64,000 nucleotides of DNA from Ilex aquifolium. Taxonomy: Eukaryota > Streptophyta > Magnoliopsida > Aquifoliales > Aquifoliaceae. The notes beneath the pieces are model-generated. The model saw only the letters and a list, made by a program, of their open reading frames with translations. It searched no databases and was not told where the DNA came from. Location: positions 3,410,001 to 3,474,000 of the forward strand of contig OX637410.1 in assembly GCA_951799425.1 (NCBI GenBank), in the 5' to 3' direction. The position numbers were made by a program, and so were the translations under genes. Positions 21,876-32,226 of this stretch are shown piece by piece (position 1 is the stretch's first letter; every line of letters begins with the position of its first letter).

Positions 21876-22594
21876 ATCATCTCAGTCATTATCAAGGATG
21901 GGAGGTCGATGCTTTGGTTCTTGCCTGTAGTGTATAGTAATTGGGCCATCTCCGGGAGAATCTCGTTCTTGCGTCCAATGGGGGCAAGGTTCGGCATGAC
22001 AATCAAATTTAGCATTTTATATTTATCCGTCAATTCCCCTTGCCTAAAGAATCGCCTTCCTCCCCATGCAAATGTTGACAATCCCGTCAACTCTACTCCA
22101 ACCACATCCATCTCCATATTCCTCCTCGGGGGGTAGCTGGACCTTGGTACTCGTGGTACGACCCTCATCTCCACAATATAGTTCTCGTCGACATTGATGT
22201 GAGCCCCCCTCACATATGTCTTGATCGCCCCGTTCACAATCTCGGCATTGGAGTAAAACTCCCTCACCAACTCCTTAAGCGTATCACCACCATTTCTCAA
22301 ATACATATTCCAACCTCTCACCTCCATATTTGCATAAATTCCCAACTCCGCAAAATCCAACAACTTAATGGTACGTTCACAAACAATGGCTTGGTTTTGA
22401 AAGAAATTTTCATACCTATTGGCCTTTAGAGCACTAGGGAAGCGAGTTCTATCGTACCTTTGGACCAATGGTGGCCTTCCCTCCCTTTGCTCCATCACCT
22501 CTTCCACAATGTTGGGTTCTTGGTTGGCCGCCTTTCGCCTAGCGGGCATTTTCATTCTAGGAGGCCTTTTTCGGATTTTGGGGTTTGGGGGCAA
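21876..22594 (-). pseudogene. Third (envelope-position) ORF of the Athila element, N-terminal part; plant transposon protein-like
   Basis: The minus strand has an open frame of about 240 codons from the ATG at 22594. It begins with a basic stretch (MPPNPKIRKRPPRMKMPARRK). It then shows YDRTRFPSALKANRYENFF, VRGWNMYLRNGG, LVREFYSNAEIVNGAIKTYVRG, NVDENYIVEMRVVPR and PNLAPIGRKNEILPEMAQLLY. The arrangement ERGW...LVREFYxN...xxVRG resembles the domain often annotated in plants as putative plant transposon protein (Pfam PF20167 as I recall). It lies downstream of pol, where Athila elements carry their env-like ORF, but I see no signal peptide or membrane span. The basic N-terminus would suit a nuclear or nucleic-acid-binding protein (inference). 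The LTR at 21875 truncates it. Confidence 0.75.
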
Positions 22595-22774
22595 GAAAGA
22601 CTTGGGATTTCTTTAAAATGTGAGAAATAAGGGGGAAAAGGGTTTTGGATGGTGGATCTTGGGTAAAAATTGAGAAAAGATTGGGTTTGGAGGCTTGGGT
22701 AGTGAAGGGTAACCCTAGGGTTTGAAGAACTTGAAGGGTTTTGGGTGGTTTTGAAGTGGGGAAGACGAACCAGG

Positions 22775-23089
22775 TATTTATACCCAAGCAGCCAACGTTG
22801 GAACGTTACTGACGTTCGAACGAGGATGGAAATAATTTAAAAAGAAGGTTCGAAAGTTAAACTGTCGTTCGAACGACAGTTGCTCCCAGTACTTTTGATG
22901 TCCTGTAGAGATCAAAGTACTGTAAACTCATCTCGTTCGAACGTGAGGATGGCGTTCGAACGTGGGGTACTAGTTCAAACGTTCATCAGGTGTTCGAACG
23001 TGGGGTGCTCTCAGTACTTTTAATGTTCTGTAGAGGCCAAAGTACTGTGAGCTCCTGGCGTTCGAACGTGAACTGGCGTTCGAACGCCA
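22775..23089 (-). promoter_or_regulatory. Internal promoter of the Athila third ORF: CGTTCGAACG array plus TATAAATA
   Basis: TATTTATA at 22775-22782 reads TATAAATA on the minus strand, about 180 bp before the ATG. Directly upstream are dyad words at 22813-22822, 22864-22877, 22934-22943, 22953-22962, 22991-22999, 23059-23068 and 23074-23089. Two extend much further: 22861-22880 is a perfect 20-bp palindrome and 23074-23089 a perfect 16-bp one. The core word is the one used in the LTRs of this element. Confidence 0.8.
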
Positions 23090-24332
23090 AATCAAAATCA
23101 GAATTTATACACATTTATATACACATATTAAAAGAAGACTATATGCGCAATTTGAACTTTGGAAAATCATGGCGTCTTAGGATAAGTCCCTACCCACACT
23201 ATAACTTCGTTGGTATTTTAGGACATACCTTACTCAGCCCACATCTTTATTTCAACAAAAAGAGTTTGTACATTTAAAAAAAAGATATTTACACTTTTTA
23301 CAAAAAAATTCAGACCATTAACCTTCATAAAAAACACAGTTTTCCATAACTTTTTCAAAAAACATTCTAATCCGAGTCTTGCCCTAGCTCCATATCATTC
23401 GAGCAATCATTGAATTTTCTAATTTCTTGTCGCACAAAACGTGTAAGTACAGGACCGGAATAGCATGATGTCTTAGGATAATCCTTACTCTGGCCATTTA
23501 CTATCCAGTCTAATCAATCGAGTGTGCGACCAAAAATTGGTTCAGAAAACTGATTATATTCTTTCATGTGAAAGATCCTGCCACATTGTTTACATGCCCA
23601 AGTCTTTTGGCACGAAGACGTTTAGCAAAAGTGCTTCGGCCACATAACGGTTTCTCTTGCTCTTCTTGGATTTCAGTTTTTCTCATTAATCTTGCTTTTC
23701 TCATTATCACAGAATGCACATCATATGGAAAAGTGCGTAAAATTCCTAAACTGAACCAAAAAATCTTACTATTCATGCTTGTTAAGCTTGAGACACCCTA
23801 TCTGGTTCTTTAACGTCTGCCAGTTTCAAAGACGATTGAAGCTGCCTTAAAGACATGATCATAATTTTTTTATATACTATAAAGACTATATAAATACGAA
23901 ATACAAGAAAAAATACACAATATGATCAAGAAAATTTTTTTAAAGCACAAAATATGAACTGTAGTTCTCACCCCCAACCTAAACTTAACATTGTCCTTAA
24001 TGTTTCGAATTTACCAGTTTATGTAAAGTGTAGTTAGGGTTGAAAGTAGAGATCTGTTCATCTTCCGATGCCTACAAACAAAATACACAATTTAATCATC
24101 TTTACAAAAATCAGGGTTTCGTTTAGGATGGAAACCCTTGTGTGTAAGTGCACACAGAAGAACGACACCCATGAGCAAATACATAATTAAAATGAAAAGT
24201 ATGAAACAAAGGATTGTGTCTATGGAGTGTGTGGCCATCGAGTTGCAGAAGGTGGATTGTTTGAAGAGAAAAGGGAAGAAGAAGAAGAAGAACAACGGCG
24301 GATGGGGAAAAAGGGATTAGGGTTTGGAGGTC
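23090..24332 (-). other. Noncoding stretch between pol and third ORF (Athila)
   Basis: No credible ORF. Two similar segments with GTCTTAGGATAAGTCC-type sequence occur near 23175 and 23470. A hairpin plus G-rich module lies at 23967-24004. Confidence 0.6.
23967..24004 (-). other. Hairpin plus G-rich tract after pol (Athila minus)
   Basis: In the element sense it reads AACATT, AAGGAC, AATGTT (23987-24004), a 6-bp stem with a 6-nt loop, followed by TTTAGGTTGGGGGTGAG (about 23967-23983). The three plus-strand units have the same loop with a different, still paired stem. The G-rich part nearly repeats the tract beside the 3-prime LTR at 17968. Confidence 0.75.
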
Positions 24333-24513
24333 TTATAAAGGCATCCGTTTGGGTCGACAGATACGAATCTCGGCGGAATATTCTGAATCCATTAAAAAAA
24401 TGATTTCCATATCTTTAACAAAGTCTTCGAAAAATGGTTTCAAACATTGACCATTGACAGTAAAAATATTACCATTTGATGGATTCTCCACTTCCACTGC
24501 TCCATGTCCAAAC
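24333..24513 (-). pseudogene. pol: C-terminal end of the Athila integrase, beyond the solo LTR
   Basis: The minus strand continues the integrase after the inserted solo LTR: FGHGAVEVENPSNGNIFTVNG, then KPFFEDFVKDMEI, to a TAA at 24335-24333. It matches the unit 3 end ([13 protein letters not shown]). Removing the LTR and one CAAAC copy joins IVKQV to FGHGAVEV in one frame, so insertion and not recombination split it. Confidence 0.8.
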
Positions 24514-26118
24514 TGTAACGCCCAAAAAAAAAAAAAAACCGGTGGTCCTTATTTTAACAAAATAACGACAGAGTCTTCTTTGTACGGTGAGCTCTACTCC
24601 AACCACAATCTGTGCAATTATACTACATTGACCACACCGGGTCCATTTATCCATACTCATATAACCACATGCAATTCTTCTTTTACATTAAAACAGTCCA
24701 TATCCACTTTGGACGACATTACTATCTAAAACCATTCAGGATCATGAGAGCGACTAAATAACTTAGTAATCAAAAGAATTTAATACACCATTTACCATAA
24801 ATACAATGTCATCCAAAAGAATGTGCCCAACTATGGCACTTCCATCCCCAAAAGAATCAGACTCATTCTGTGCAGCGGAATAACAAAAATAATGGGTTTT
24901 ACAACGTCTCAATCTAGAACAAAAGAAGGAAATGCTCTAAGCATCCACCTCGGGATCCACACTCCCGTCGATCGGAGTTTCCCAATGTACTGGCTCCTCG
25001 ACTCCCAGCTCCTCCTCAAGTGTATAATCTGAAATGTGGGGAGGTAGGGGAGGGGGGTGAGCATGAAGCTCTGTAGGAAAATCCTTCCAAACCCGAACAA
25101 GGTTTATCAAAGCATATTAAATGGACGGTCTCATTTTACAATTAATATATCTAATTTTTGAAGTAAAACAGGGACATTTTAAAGCAGATCTCAAGTTTAA
25201 GTAGCAACATTAAATTAAATGAGTAGTAAAAATCCAGCTACAATAAATAACCATTTCCAAAATATAAACCATTTTCCCACAAGACCTTGTAGAATCCCAT
25301 ACTTCCACAAGTCCTTGTAGGAAACCATTTCCACAACAATAACAGTAATCCATAACTCGAATATTCCACAACAATATGTATATGTATCTCAAACATGATG
25401 TGAGGCAAACCCCATGAATCAACACATTGAGTAATATCTAGCCCACACACACACACACACACAAATCTTCTCAAAGATATCCATCCTTTAGGAAGGGCGT
25501 ATGCCATACCGATGACAGTGACGTATCCAACCCAGGCATTAGTATACTAACCCTCTGACACGGCACCCATGAGCGAATAGTGGTTTAGTCTTACCAAAAC
25601 ACTAACCCCACCACGAATGGTAGGAAAAATGCAAACCCACGCGGAGCAAGCAACACGTCTACCCACTCCACGATATCTCATCAAAGGCCACCCATGGTCA
25701 TCCCACACTCATAAGAGATATAATACCAAACTCAATTTCTCAATTTACAAGCATATCTCAAAAATCCCCAAATTTATCATGTGTCAATTCCAATAACCAA
25801 TTAAGAAAAATACAAGAGATCACAACAACATCATTTTATTACTCAACACAAAATATGTAACACCCCGCATTTTCGTTTATATATGTATATAGATATCTAC
25901 TAAATAATAGTTGTAAAAATGTTGATATAGTATAACTCGAGGAAATAATATTTGAAATTTAGTTTTAGTATGTGAAAATATGAAATTTTATGTCCTAGAA
26001 CTTGTACTAAATGGGTTTGAGGTAGAAATATATGTTGGAGAGGTTTGGGATGGATTTGGAAGAGATTGGAATGGATTGGAAATGGAAAACAAAAGAAATA
26101 GGCAAAACTGGGTAAATG

Positions 26119-26364
26119 GTACCGGTACTGGGTACCGGTACTGAATGGTACCGGTACTGAGTACCGGTACCCCAATTCCAGAAGGTTCCTTGTACCGGTA
26201 CTGGGTACCGGTGCTGAATGGTACCGGTACTCAGTACCGGTACCCCGATTCCAGAAGGTTTCTTGTACCGGTACTGAATGGTACCGGTACTGAGTACCGG
26301 TACTACCGAAACCAGACTGTCTATTTTAAGTCGCGAACAACCGGTTTTTCCCCCACTATAAATA
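26119..26364 (+). promoter_or_regulatory. Dyad array, word GTACCGGTAC, with TATAAATA (family-A solo LTR)
   Basis: About ten GTACCGGTAC words, nearly all perfect, lie at 26119-26304, for example 26119-26128, 26132-26141, 26147-26156 and 26161-26170. They form two to three higher-order repeats separated by CCAATTCCAGAAGGTT or CCGATTCCAGAAGGTT. TATAAATA at 26357-26364 is 53 bp downstream. The low decay suggests the youngest array in the window. Confidence 0.9.
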
Positions 26365-26936
26365 CTTCTTGCCATCCCCTTAGCCTTCATTACACACCTT
26401 AAAACCCTAGAAAACATTAGAGAGAAAGAGGGGAAGAGAAAAACACAAGATCCAAGGTGAAAAACAAGGAATTTAAGGGTGATTCAAGATCCAAGCCCTA
26501 GATTTCCAAGAACATCAAGGTAGGGGTTTTCTCTCACTCACTTACATTGAGACTAGGGTATTTATATATGTATGTTTTGGCTATCAATGGTATATATATA
26601 TGTTATGAAATCATCTTCTCTTAGGCTTTTGACAAAGATTACATGTTTTGAACAAAGTTAGGGTTTAATACCCATGAAATCTCTTCTCTAGTTTTAAAAC
26701 CCTCATTTTTGGAGAGTGATGCATTTCTTTCTTAAATGCTTTCTTTATTATATATTTTGGAACCCTTAGTGCTTTGTGTTGGGTAGAACAATGATGTTAT
26801 TGTGATCTCATGTATTTTCCTTGTTTGTTGTGAAAATATTACATGATCTATTTTGGGGGATTTTGGATAGATGATTATAGATTGAAATCAATATTGGAAA
26901 TTGTATGCTTGGTTGGGTTAATTGTGATGCACATGA

Positions 26937-27330
26937 GTGAGAGGTTCCTTGTAAGGATGCTCACCCCTTCCCAAGAGGTTCCTTGTAAGGATGCTTGGGA
27001 AGCCATGTAATGAATTGTGAGAGGTTCCTTGTAAGGATGCTCACCCCTTCCCAAGAGGTTCCTTGTAAGGATGCTTGAGAAGCCATGTAATGAATTGTGA
27101 GAGGTTCCTTGTAAGGATGCTCACCCCTTCCCAAAAGGTTCCTTGTAAGGATGCTTGGGAAGCCAGGTAATGAATTGTGAGAGGTTCCTTGTAAGGATGC
27201 TCACCCCTTCCCAAGAGGTTCCTTGTAAGGATGTTTGGGAAGCCATGTAATGATTTGTGAGAGGTTCCTTGTAAGGATGCTCACCCATTCTCAAGAGGTT
27301 CCTTGTAAGGATGCTTGAGAAACAAAGATG
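26937..27330. repeat. 80-bp minisatellite in the family-A solo LTR
   Basis: About five copies of an 80-bp unit start near 26940, 27019, 27099, 27179 and 27259. Each holds two GAGGTTCCTTGTAAGGATGC boxes, with TCCTT-GT-AAGGA an inverted repeat. The left antisense copy (12680-12800) has only about two to three such boxes. Confidence 0.9.
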
Positions 27331-28382
27331 ATCTCAAGGGAGGTGGAGGTTACCCTAAAGTATGCCACCTACCGAAAGAAGTGTTGGAAATTGTTTATGG
27401 CAATTAATGGTGATTATTTGCATATGGTACTTGTTTATTCATTTAAGTAATGTGTTACATAAACTTGAGATCCTTTTTTAAATGTCACTGCTTTATTTCA
27501 AATTACGTATCTATGTTATGTTAAAAATGAGACCGACCATTTTAAATGCTTTTCTAAACCTTGTATGGGTTTGAGAGAATTTTTCTACAGAGCTTCGTGC
27601 TCACCCCCTACCGCTAACATTTTTCAGATTTCCCGTTTGAGGAGGACTTAAGGGTCGAGGAGCCCGCTACTTGGGAGACTCCACTTGACGGGACGGTGGA
27701 CCCCGAGGTGGACACATAGAGTGACCTCTTTCCTTTTTGTACTAGACTAGGATATTCATTTTTAACCTTGTAAAGTCTAGTTTTCTTTTGTAATTCCGTT
27801 GTGCTACATTATTAGATTTTTGGGATGTAAAGGCCAAAATGGGTCTATTCTTTTGGGATAATGCTATAAATTTTATGGATGACTTTATGAAGTCTTATTT
27901 ATTGATGGATTATTTTAGTGTTCTCATGATATGAATGTTTTAGAATGTAATGCCGTCCAGGGTGTGTTTTGGGGTGTTACAAAATACTATAGTTTCGAAA
28001 TCAATAATAAAGAAGAATTTAAGAAAAAAATCCATCACTCTCCAAAAACTAGGGTTTTAAAGAAAGAAAAGAGATTTCATGGGTATTCAACCCTAACTTT
28101 GTTCAAAACATGTAATCTTTGCAAAAAGACTAAGAGAGGATGATTTCATATCATAAATATAACATTTAGAGGCAAACCATATATATATATATATCAATAC
28201 CCTAACATCAATGAACAAGAATGGAAGAAAACCCCTACTTGAATCAAGATTTCCAATTGAAGACCCAAGCTCTAGAGACCTCCTTCCTCCATTTTCTTTC
28301 TCCTTTTATCTTCCCTTAGGGTTCTAAGAGATTTGGGGTGAGAGTGGAGTGAAAGAATAGAAGAAAATAGGATGAAAATGTG

Positions 28383-28500
28383 TTTTATACTTAGCCAAAT
28401 CCCGACTTTTATTGTTTAAAATTTCTGATTTTTACCGACAGTACTGGTACGGTTTGCTCTCGGGTCATCGGGGTACTGGTACGCCGTACCGGTACGGTTT
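28383..28500 (-). promoter_or_regulatory. Dyad array with TATAAAA (antisense family-A solo LTR)
   Basis: CGTACCGGTACG at 28485-28496 is perfect; GTACTGGTAC at 28441-28450 and near 28473 are CpG-decayed. TTTTATA at 28383-28389 is TATAAAA in the LTR sense, 52 bp away. Confidence 0.75.
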
Positions 28501-28642
28501 GTCCGGATTTGCCCTTTTCACCTGTTTTTCATTTTCAATCCATTACAAACCTTTCCAAAACCAACCCAAACTTATATAACATACATTTGTATATCAAACA
28601 TAGTTGGTACAAGTTCTATTACATGTGGGGGTTTACACAAAC

Positions 28643-29690
28643 ACTTGTTTGACAATGTAAGGCCTAGCCCACCTTGACCTCAACTTACCAGAAAACATGC
28701 GGAGTCTTGAATTGAATAAGAGGACTTTCTGTGAAGGGGTAAAGGATTTTCTCACTATATATTTGTCATGAAAAGCTTTCATCCTATCCTTTGTAATTTT
28801 AGCATTGTCATATGCCTCATTCCTCAACTCTTCCAACTCATTGATCTGAAGTTTTTTTGAAATTTCAGCCTTGTCTAGGTCAAAGTTCATGGTTTTAATG
28901 GCACAGTATGCTCTGTGTTCCAATTCCACAGGTAGGTGACAAGGCTTGCCATAAAATAATCGATAAGGAGACAACCCAAAATTGTTTTAAAAGCAGTGCG
29001 ATATGCCCAGAATGCATCAGTTAGTCTTAACTGCCAATCTTTTTGGTCCATGTTTACCATTTTCTCTAAAATCAGTTTGATATTTTGATTAGCTAATTCA
29101 GTCTGTCCACTAGTCTGTGGATGATAAGGGGTTGCAATTTTATGAGAAATCAAGTACTTTTTCATCACATTCCAAAAAATACGATTGCAAAAATGAGCAC
29201 CCCCATCACTTATAATGGATTTAGGAATTCCAAACTTGGACAAAATATTTTCTTTTAAAAATTTGATCATTGTTTGGTGACCATTATTTCGGCATGGAAT
29301 TGCTTCAACTTATTTGGACACATAATCAACAACCACTAAAATATATAGATAGCCAAAGGAAGGGGGAAATGGTCCCATAAAATCGATACCCCAACAATCA
29401 AAAATTTTAATTAACAGAATGGGGTTCAAGGGCATCATGTTTCTTTTAGAAATGCTTTCCAACCTTTGACATCTATAACATGATAGACAGAAGGCGTGGA
29501 CATCTTTAAAAAGTGTGGGCCAATAAAATTCACACTGCAAGATATTCGTAGCAGTTTTTTTAGATGAAAAATGACCACCACATACTTCAAAATGACAAAA
29601 AGATATTACTTGTCTGGTCTCTTGATTGGGGATACAATGCCTTATAATCTGATCCTTATAGAACTTAAACACGTATGGATCCTCCAAAAA
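28643..29690 (-). pseudogene. pol: Athila integrase, broken
   Basis: The minus strand encodes the zinc region ([18 protein letters not shown], then CLSCYRCQR), the catalytic-core blocks [30 protein letters not shown] (Asp), IISDGGAHFCNR (Asp) and YHPQTSGQTELANQNIK (Glu), then [20 protein letters not shown] and [20 protein letters not shown]. The catalytic triad is present. A stop after VDYVSK (about 29310) and a frameshift near 28980 break it. The C-terminal end is displaced to 24333-24513 by the solo LTR. It would insert element cDNA in the nucleus. Confidence 0.88.
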
Positions 29691-29785
29691 AAAAATTACG
29701 AATCTCCCTCAAATTTATTCTTATCCATCAATGTATATGTAGGAGGAAACTCACCAGTAGCAAGGAAGTTAGCAATATCAGCGTA

Positions 29786-30310
29786 TCATGGTGTTTCCAA
29801 GATTGTGAACAGTTGTTCATTAGGGAATTTTTCATTGATTGACAATCCATCCTCATGAAATTCATATGTCAGTCTAGATGGATGATCTGCCACCACATTC
29901 TCAACACCTTTCTTGTCCTTAATGATCAGATCAAACTCTTGTAATAGGAGTATCCATCTTAAGAGTCGTGGCTTGGCATCTTTATTTTTAAGCAAGAATT
30001 TTAATGCTGCATGATCAGTGAACACAATGACAGATGAACCAACAAGGTAAGAACAAAATTTCGCAAGAGCAAAAACTATAGCAACCAATTCTTTTTCAGT
30101 TGTGGAATAATTCATTTGAGCGTCATTCAAATTTTTGTTTGCATAGTAAATCACATAGGATTTTTGTATCTTTTCTTTGTCCAAACATAGCTCCCACAAT
30201 ATAATCACTTGCATCACACATCAATTCAAATGGTAGAGTTCATTAAGGAGGTTGCATTGTTGGGGTAGAAATTAACATACCTTTAAGCTAATCAAAAGCT
30301 TTCTGGCATG
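29786..30310 (-). pseudogene. pol: RNase H domain of the Athila pol
   Basis: Minus-strand blocks are [34 protein letters not shown] (catalytic Glu), [14 protein letters not shown] (Asp), [18 protein letters not shown] and [11 protein letters not shown] (Asp). The first Asp block is blurred by a frameshift near 30200-30240. A stretch of 143 codons (30217-29786) is open and runs toward the integrase. Confidence 0.85.
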
Positions 30311-30317
30311 CTTCACT

Positions 30318-31489
30318 CTATACAAAAGTTACATCCTGACTTAGGAGATGACACATGGATTTAGATATGGTACTAAAGTCTTTTATGAATCTCCTATAGA
30401 ACCCTGCATGTCCTAGAAATGATTGGACATCTTTAACAGTCTTGGGTGCTGGCAAATTTTCAATCAGATCTATCTTTGCCTTGTCAACTTTTATGCCTTC
30501 AGACGACACAATGTGACCTAAGACAATGCCTTGTGTTGCCATGAAATGACATTTCTCATAATTAGGCACCAGATTGGTTTTCTTACATCTTATCAACACT
30601 TTCTCCAGGTTTGTTAGACACAAATCAAATGAATCACCATATACAGAGAAATCATCCATAAACACTTCCAAAAATCTCTCAACCATATCACTAAACAAAC
30701 TCAACATGCACCTTTGAAATGTTACATGAGCGTTACAAAGTCCAAAACGACATCCTTTTGAATGCAAAGGTGCCAAAGGGGCATGTGAATGTTGTTTTCC
30801 CTTGGTCATCTAGTGTTATTTCAATTTGATTATACCTAGAATACTCATCTAGGAAATAGAAGAATGCATGATCTGCAATTCTTTCTAAGACTTGATCAAG
30901 AAAGGGAAGAGGAAAATGGTCTTTCCTAGTTACCAAATTGAGTTTCCGATAGTCTATGCACATTCGCCATCCTTTGACAACTTGAGTTGGTACCAATTCA
31001 TTGGCATCATTTTTAACCACTGTGACCGTAGAATTTTTGGGCACAACTTGGGTTGGGCTAACCCATTTACTATCAGAGATGGGAAAGATTATTCCTGCAT
31101 CCAATAGTTTGAGTACCTCAGTCCTTACAACCTCCTTCAAGTGGGGGTTCAATCGTTGTTGTATTTGACGAGAAGGTTTTGAATCCTCCTCAACGTATAT
31201 AACATGATTGTAGATTAACGGACTTATAACTTTCAAATCAGCGATGGTCCACCCAATGGTGCTTTTATGGCGTCTAAGGACTTTAATCAGCTTAGACTCT
31301 TGTAAATCTGCAAGCTTAGATGAAATGACCACTGGGTATGACTCGTCCTCCCCTAAGAATGCATATTTTAAGTCAGATGGGAGAGGTTTCAATTCAGGCT
31401 TTGGTGGCTTGACTCTAGATGAAAGTGGTTTTGTACAAATTGGTGAGAGTTCTTCAAATTTGGGTGCCCATGCCCCAACAGCATGAGGG
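30318..31489 (-). pseudogene. pol: Reverse transcriptase of the Athila pol, frameshifted
   Basis: The minus strand shows PLPSDLKYAFLGEDESYPVVIS, VLRRHKSTIGWTIADLK, GWRMCIDYRKLN, FPLPFLDQVLERIADH and FGTFAFKRM. After a frameshift near 30750 it resumes with FGLCNAHVTFQRCML, the catalytic VFMDDFSVYGDSF, HFMATQGIVLGHIVS and FLGHAGFYRRFIKDFS. The FMDD form of the YxDD motif is shared with the plus-strand units. One frameshift in the palm inactivates it. It copies element RNA into DNA in the particle. Confidence 0.88.
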
Positions 31490-32112
31490 GGTCAACTCTG
31501 TAAAATTTGATCATCATCTGTTAATTCAGATGTGATAGGTTTCAACAGACAAGATTTAGCAGAGTTTTCACAAAATGTATCATTCAAATGTTCATGTACC
31601 AAAGACTCAATGGAATTTACTTCTCTCACTTCCTTTTCCTCTCTTGGATGCTTGACAATATTGAAAATGTTAAGCTCAAGAGTCATATTTCCAAAAGTCA
31701 ATTTCATGATCCCATTCTTGTAATTAATTAATGCATTTGAAGTTGCTAGGAAAGGTCGACTAAGAATGACGGGAATTTGATTCCCTGGATGTATTGCTGG
31801 CTGAGTATCTAAGACAATGAAGTCAACAGGAAAGACGAAGTTGTCCACTTGAACAAGGACATCCTCTACAATGCCCCTCGGAACTTTGACAGACCTATCT
31901 GCCAACTGGAGTGTGATACAAGTGGGTTTGAGTTCACCCAGACCCAATTGTTGGTAGGTAGAGAAAGGGTGCAAATTGACACTGGCTCCAAGATCCAGTA
32001 ATGCTTGTTCTATCCTGAAATTTTTGATGACACATGACACAGTTGGACACCCTAGATCCTTGTATTTTGGAGGGGTTTTGTGTTGGAGTATGGCACTGGT
32101 TTGTTCTATCAA
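31490..32112 (-). pseudogene. pol: Protease region of the Athila pol
   Basis: A 206-codon open frame on the minus strand encodes GCPTVSCVIKNFRIEQALLD LGAS (active-site DLGAS), LADRSVKVPRGIVEDVLVQV, FVFPVDFIVLDTQPA, PVILSRPFLATSNALINYKNG and KLTFGNMTLELNIFN. DLGAS in place of DSGA is usual for Athila proteases. A TGA after DDQILQS (31492-31490) separates it from RT, and a frameshift joins it to gag near 32110. Confidence 0.85.
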
Positions 32113-32226
32113 GAAGGCTCTTTTCTAAACATTTTGGCTTCTTTGGATTGTGCATAAGTCTTTTAGAAACTTGGCATTAGAAAGAACCTGTTTGATTGCA
32201 TCCAGAAGTGAAAAATTGATTTTTAC

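Larger units (their letters stand above)
25856..27981 (+). mobile_element. Solo LTR, family A, sense, nested in the antisense family-A solo LTR
   Basis: It begins TGTAACACCCC and ends GGGGTGTTACA, 2126 bp, flanked by perfect AAATA duplications (25851-25855 and 27982-27986). It lies in opposite orientation to its host LTR of the same family, so the pair forms a large inverted repeat. It holds a dyad array, TATAAATA and an 80-bp minisatellite. Confidence 0.95.
24514..28637 (-). mobile_element. Solo LTR, family A, antisense, in the Athila integrase end
   Basis: It begins TGTAACGCCC and ends GGGGGTTTACA, flanked by perfect 5-bp duplications CAAAC (24509-24513 and 28638-28642). Without the nested LTR it is about 1993 bp. 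It carries an A15 run near its left end and an (AC)n stretch near 25443. Confidence 0.92.

Noticed and set aside
25443-25463. (AC)n microsatellite
   Set aside because: An ordinary simple repeat in an LTR, with no further structure.
26119-26304. Regular palindromes with spacers resembling a CRISPR array
   Set aside because: The words are only 10 bp, the spacers are themselves repeated, the context is a plant LTR and there are no cas genes.
26145-26402. ORFs on both strands with VPVLSTGT/YRYWVPV repeats
   Set aside because: Both are translations of the GTACCGGTAC array.
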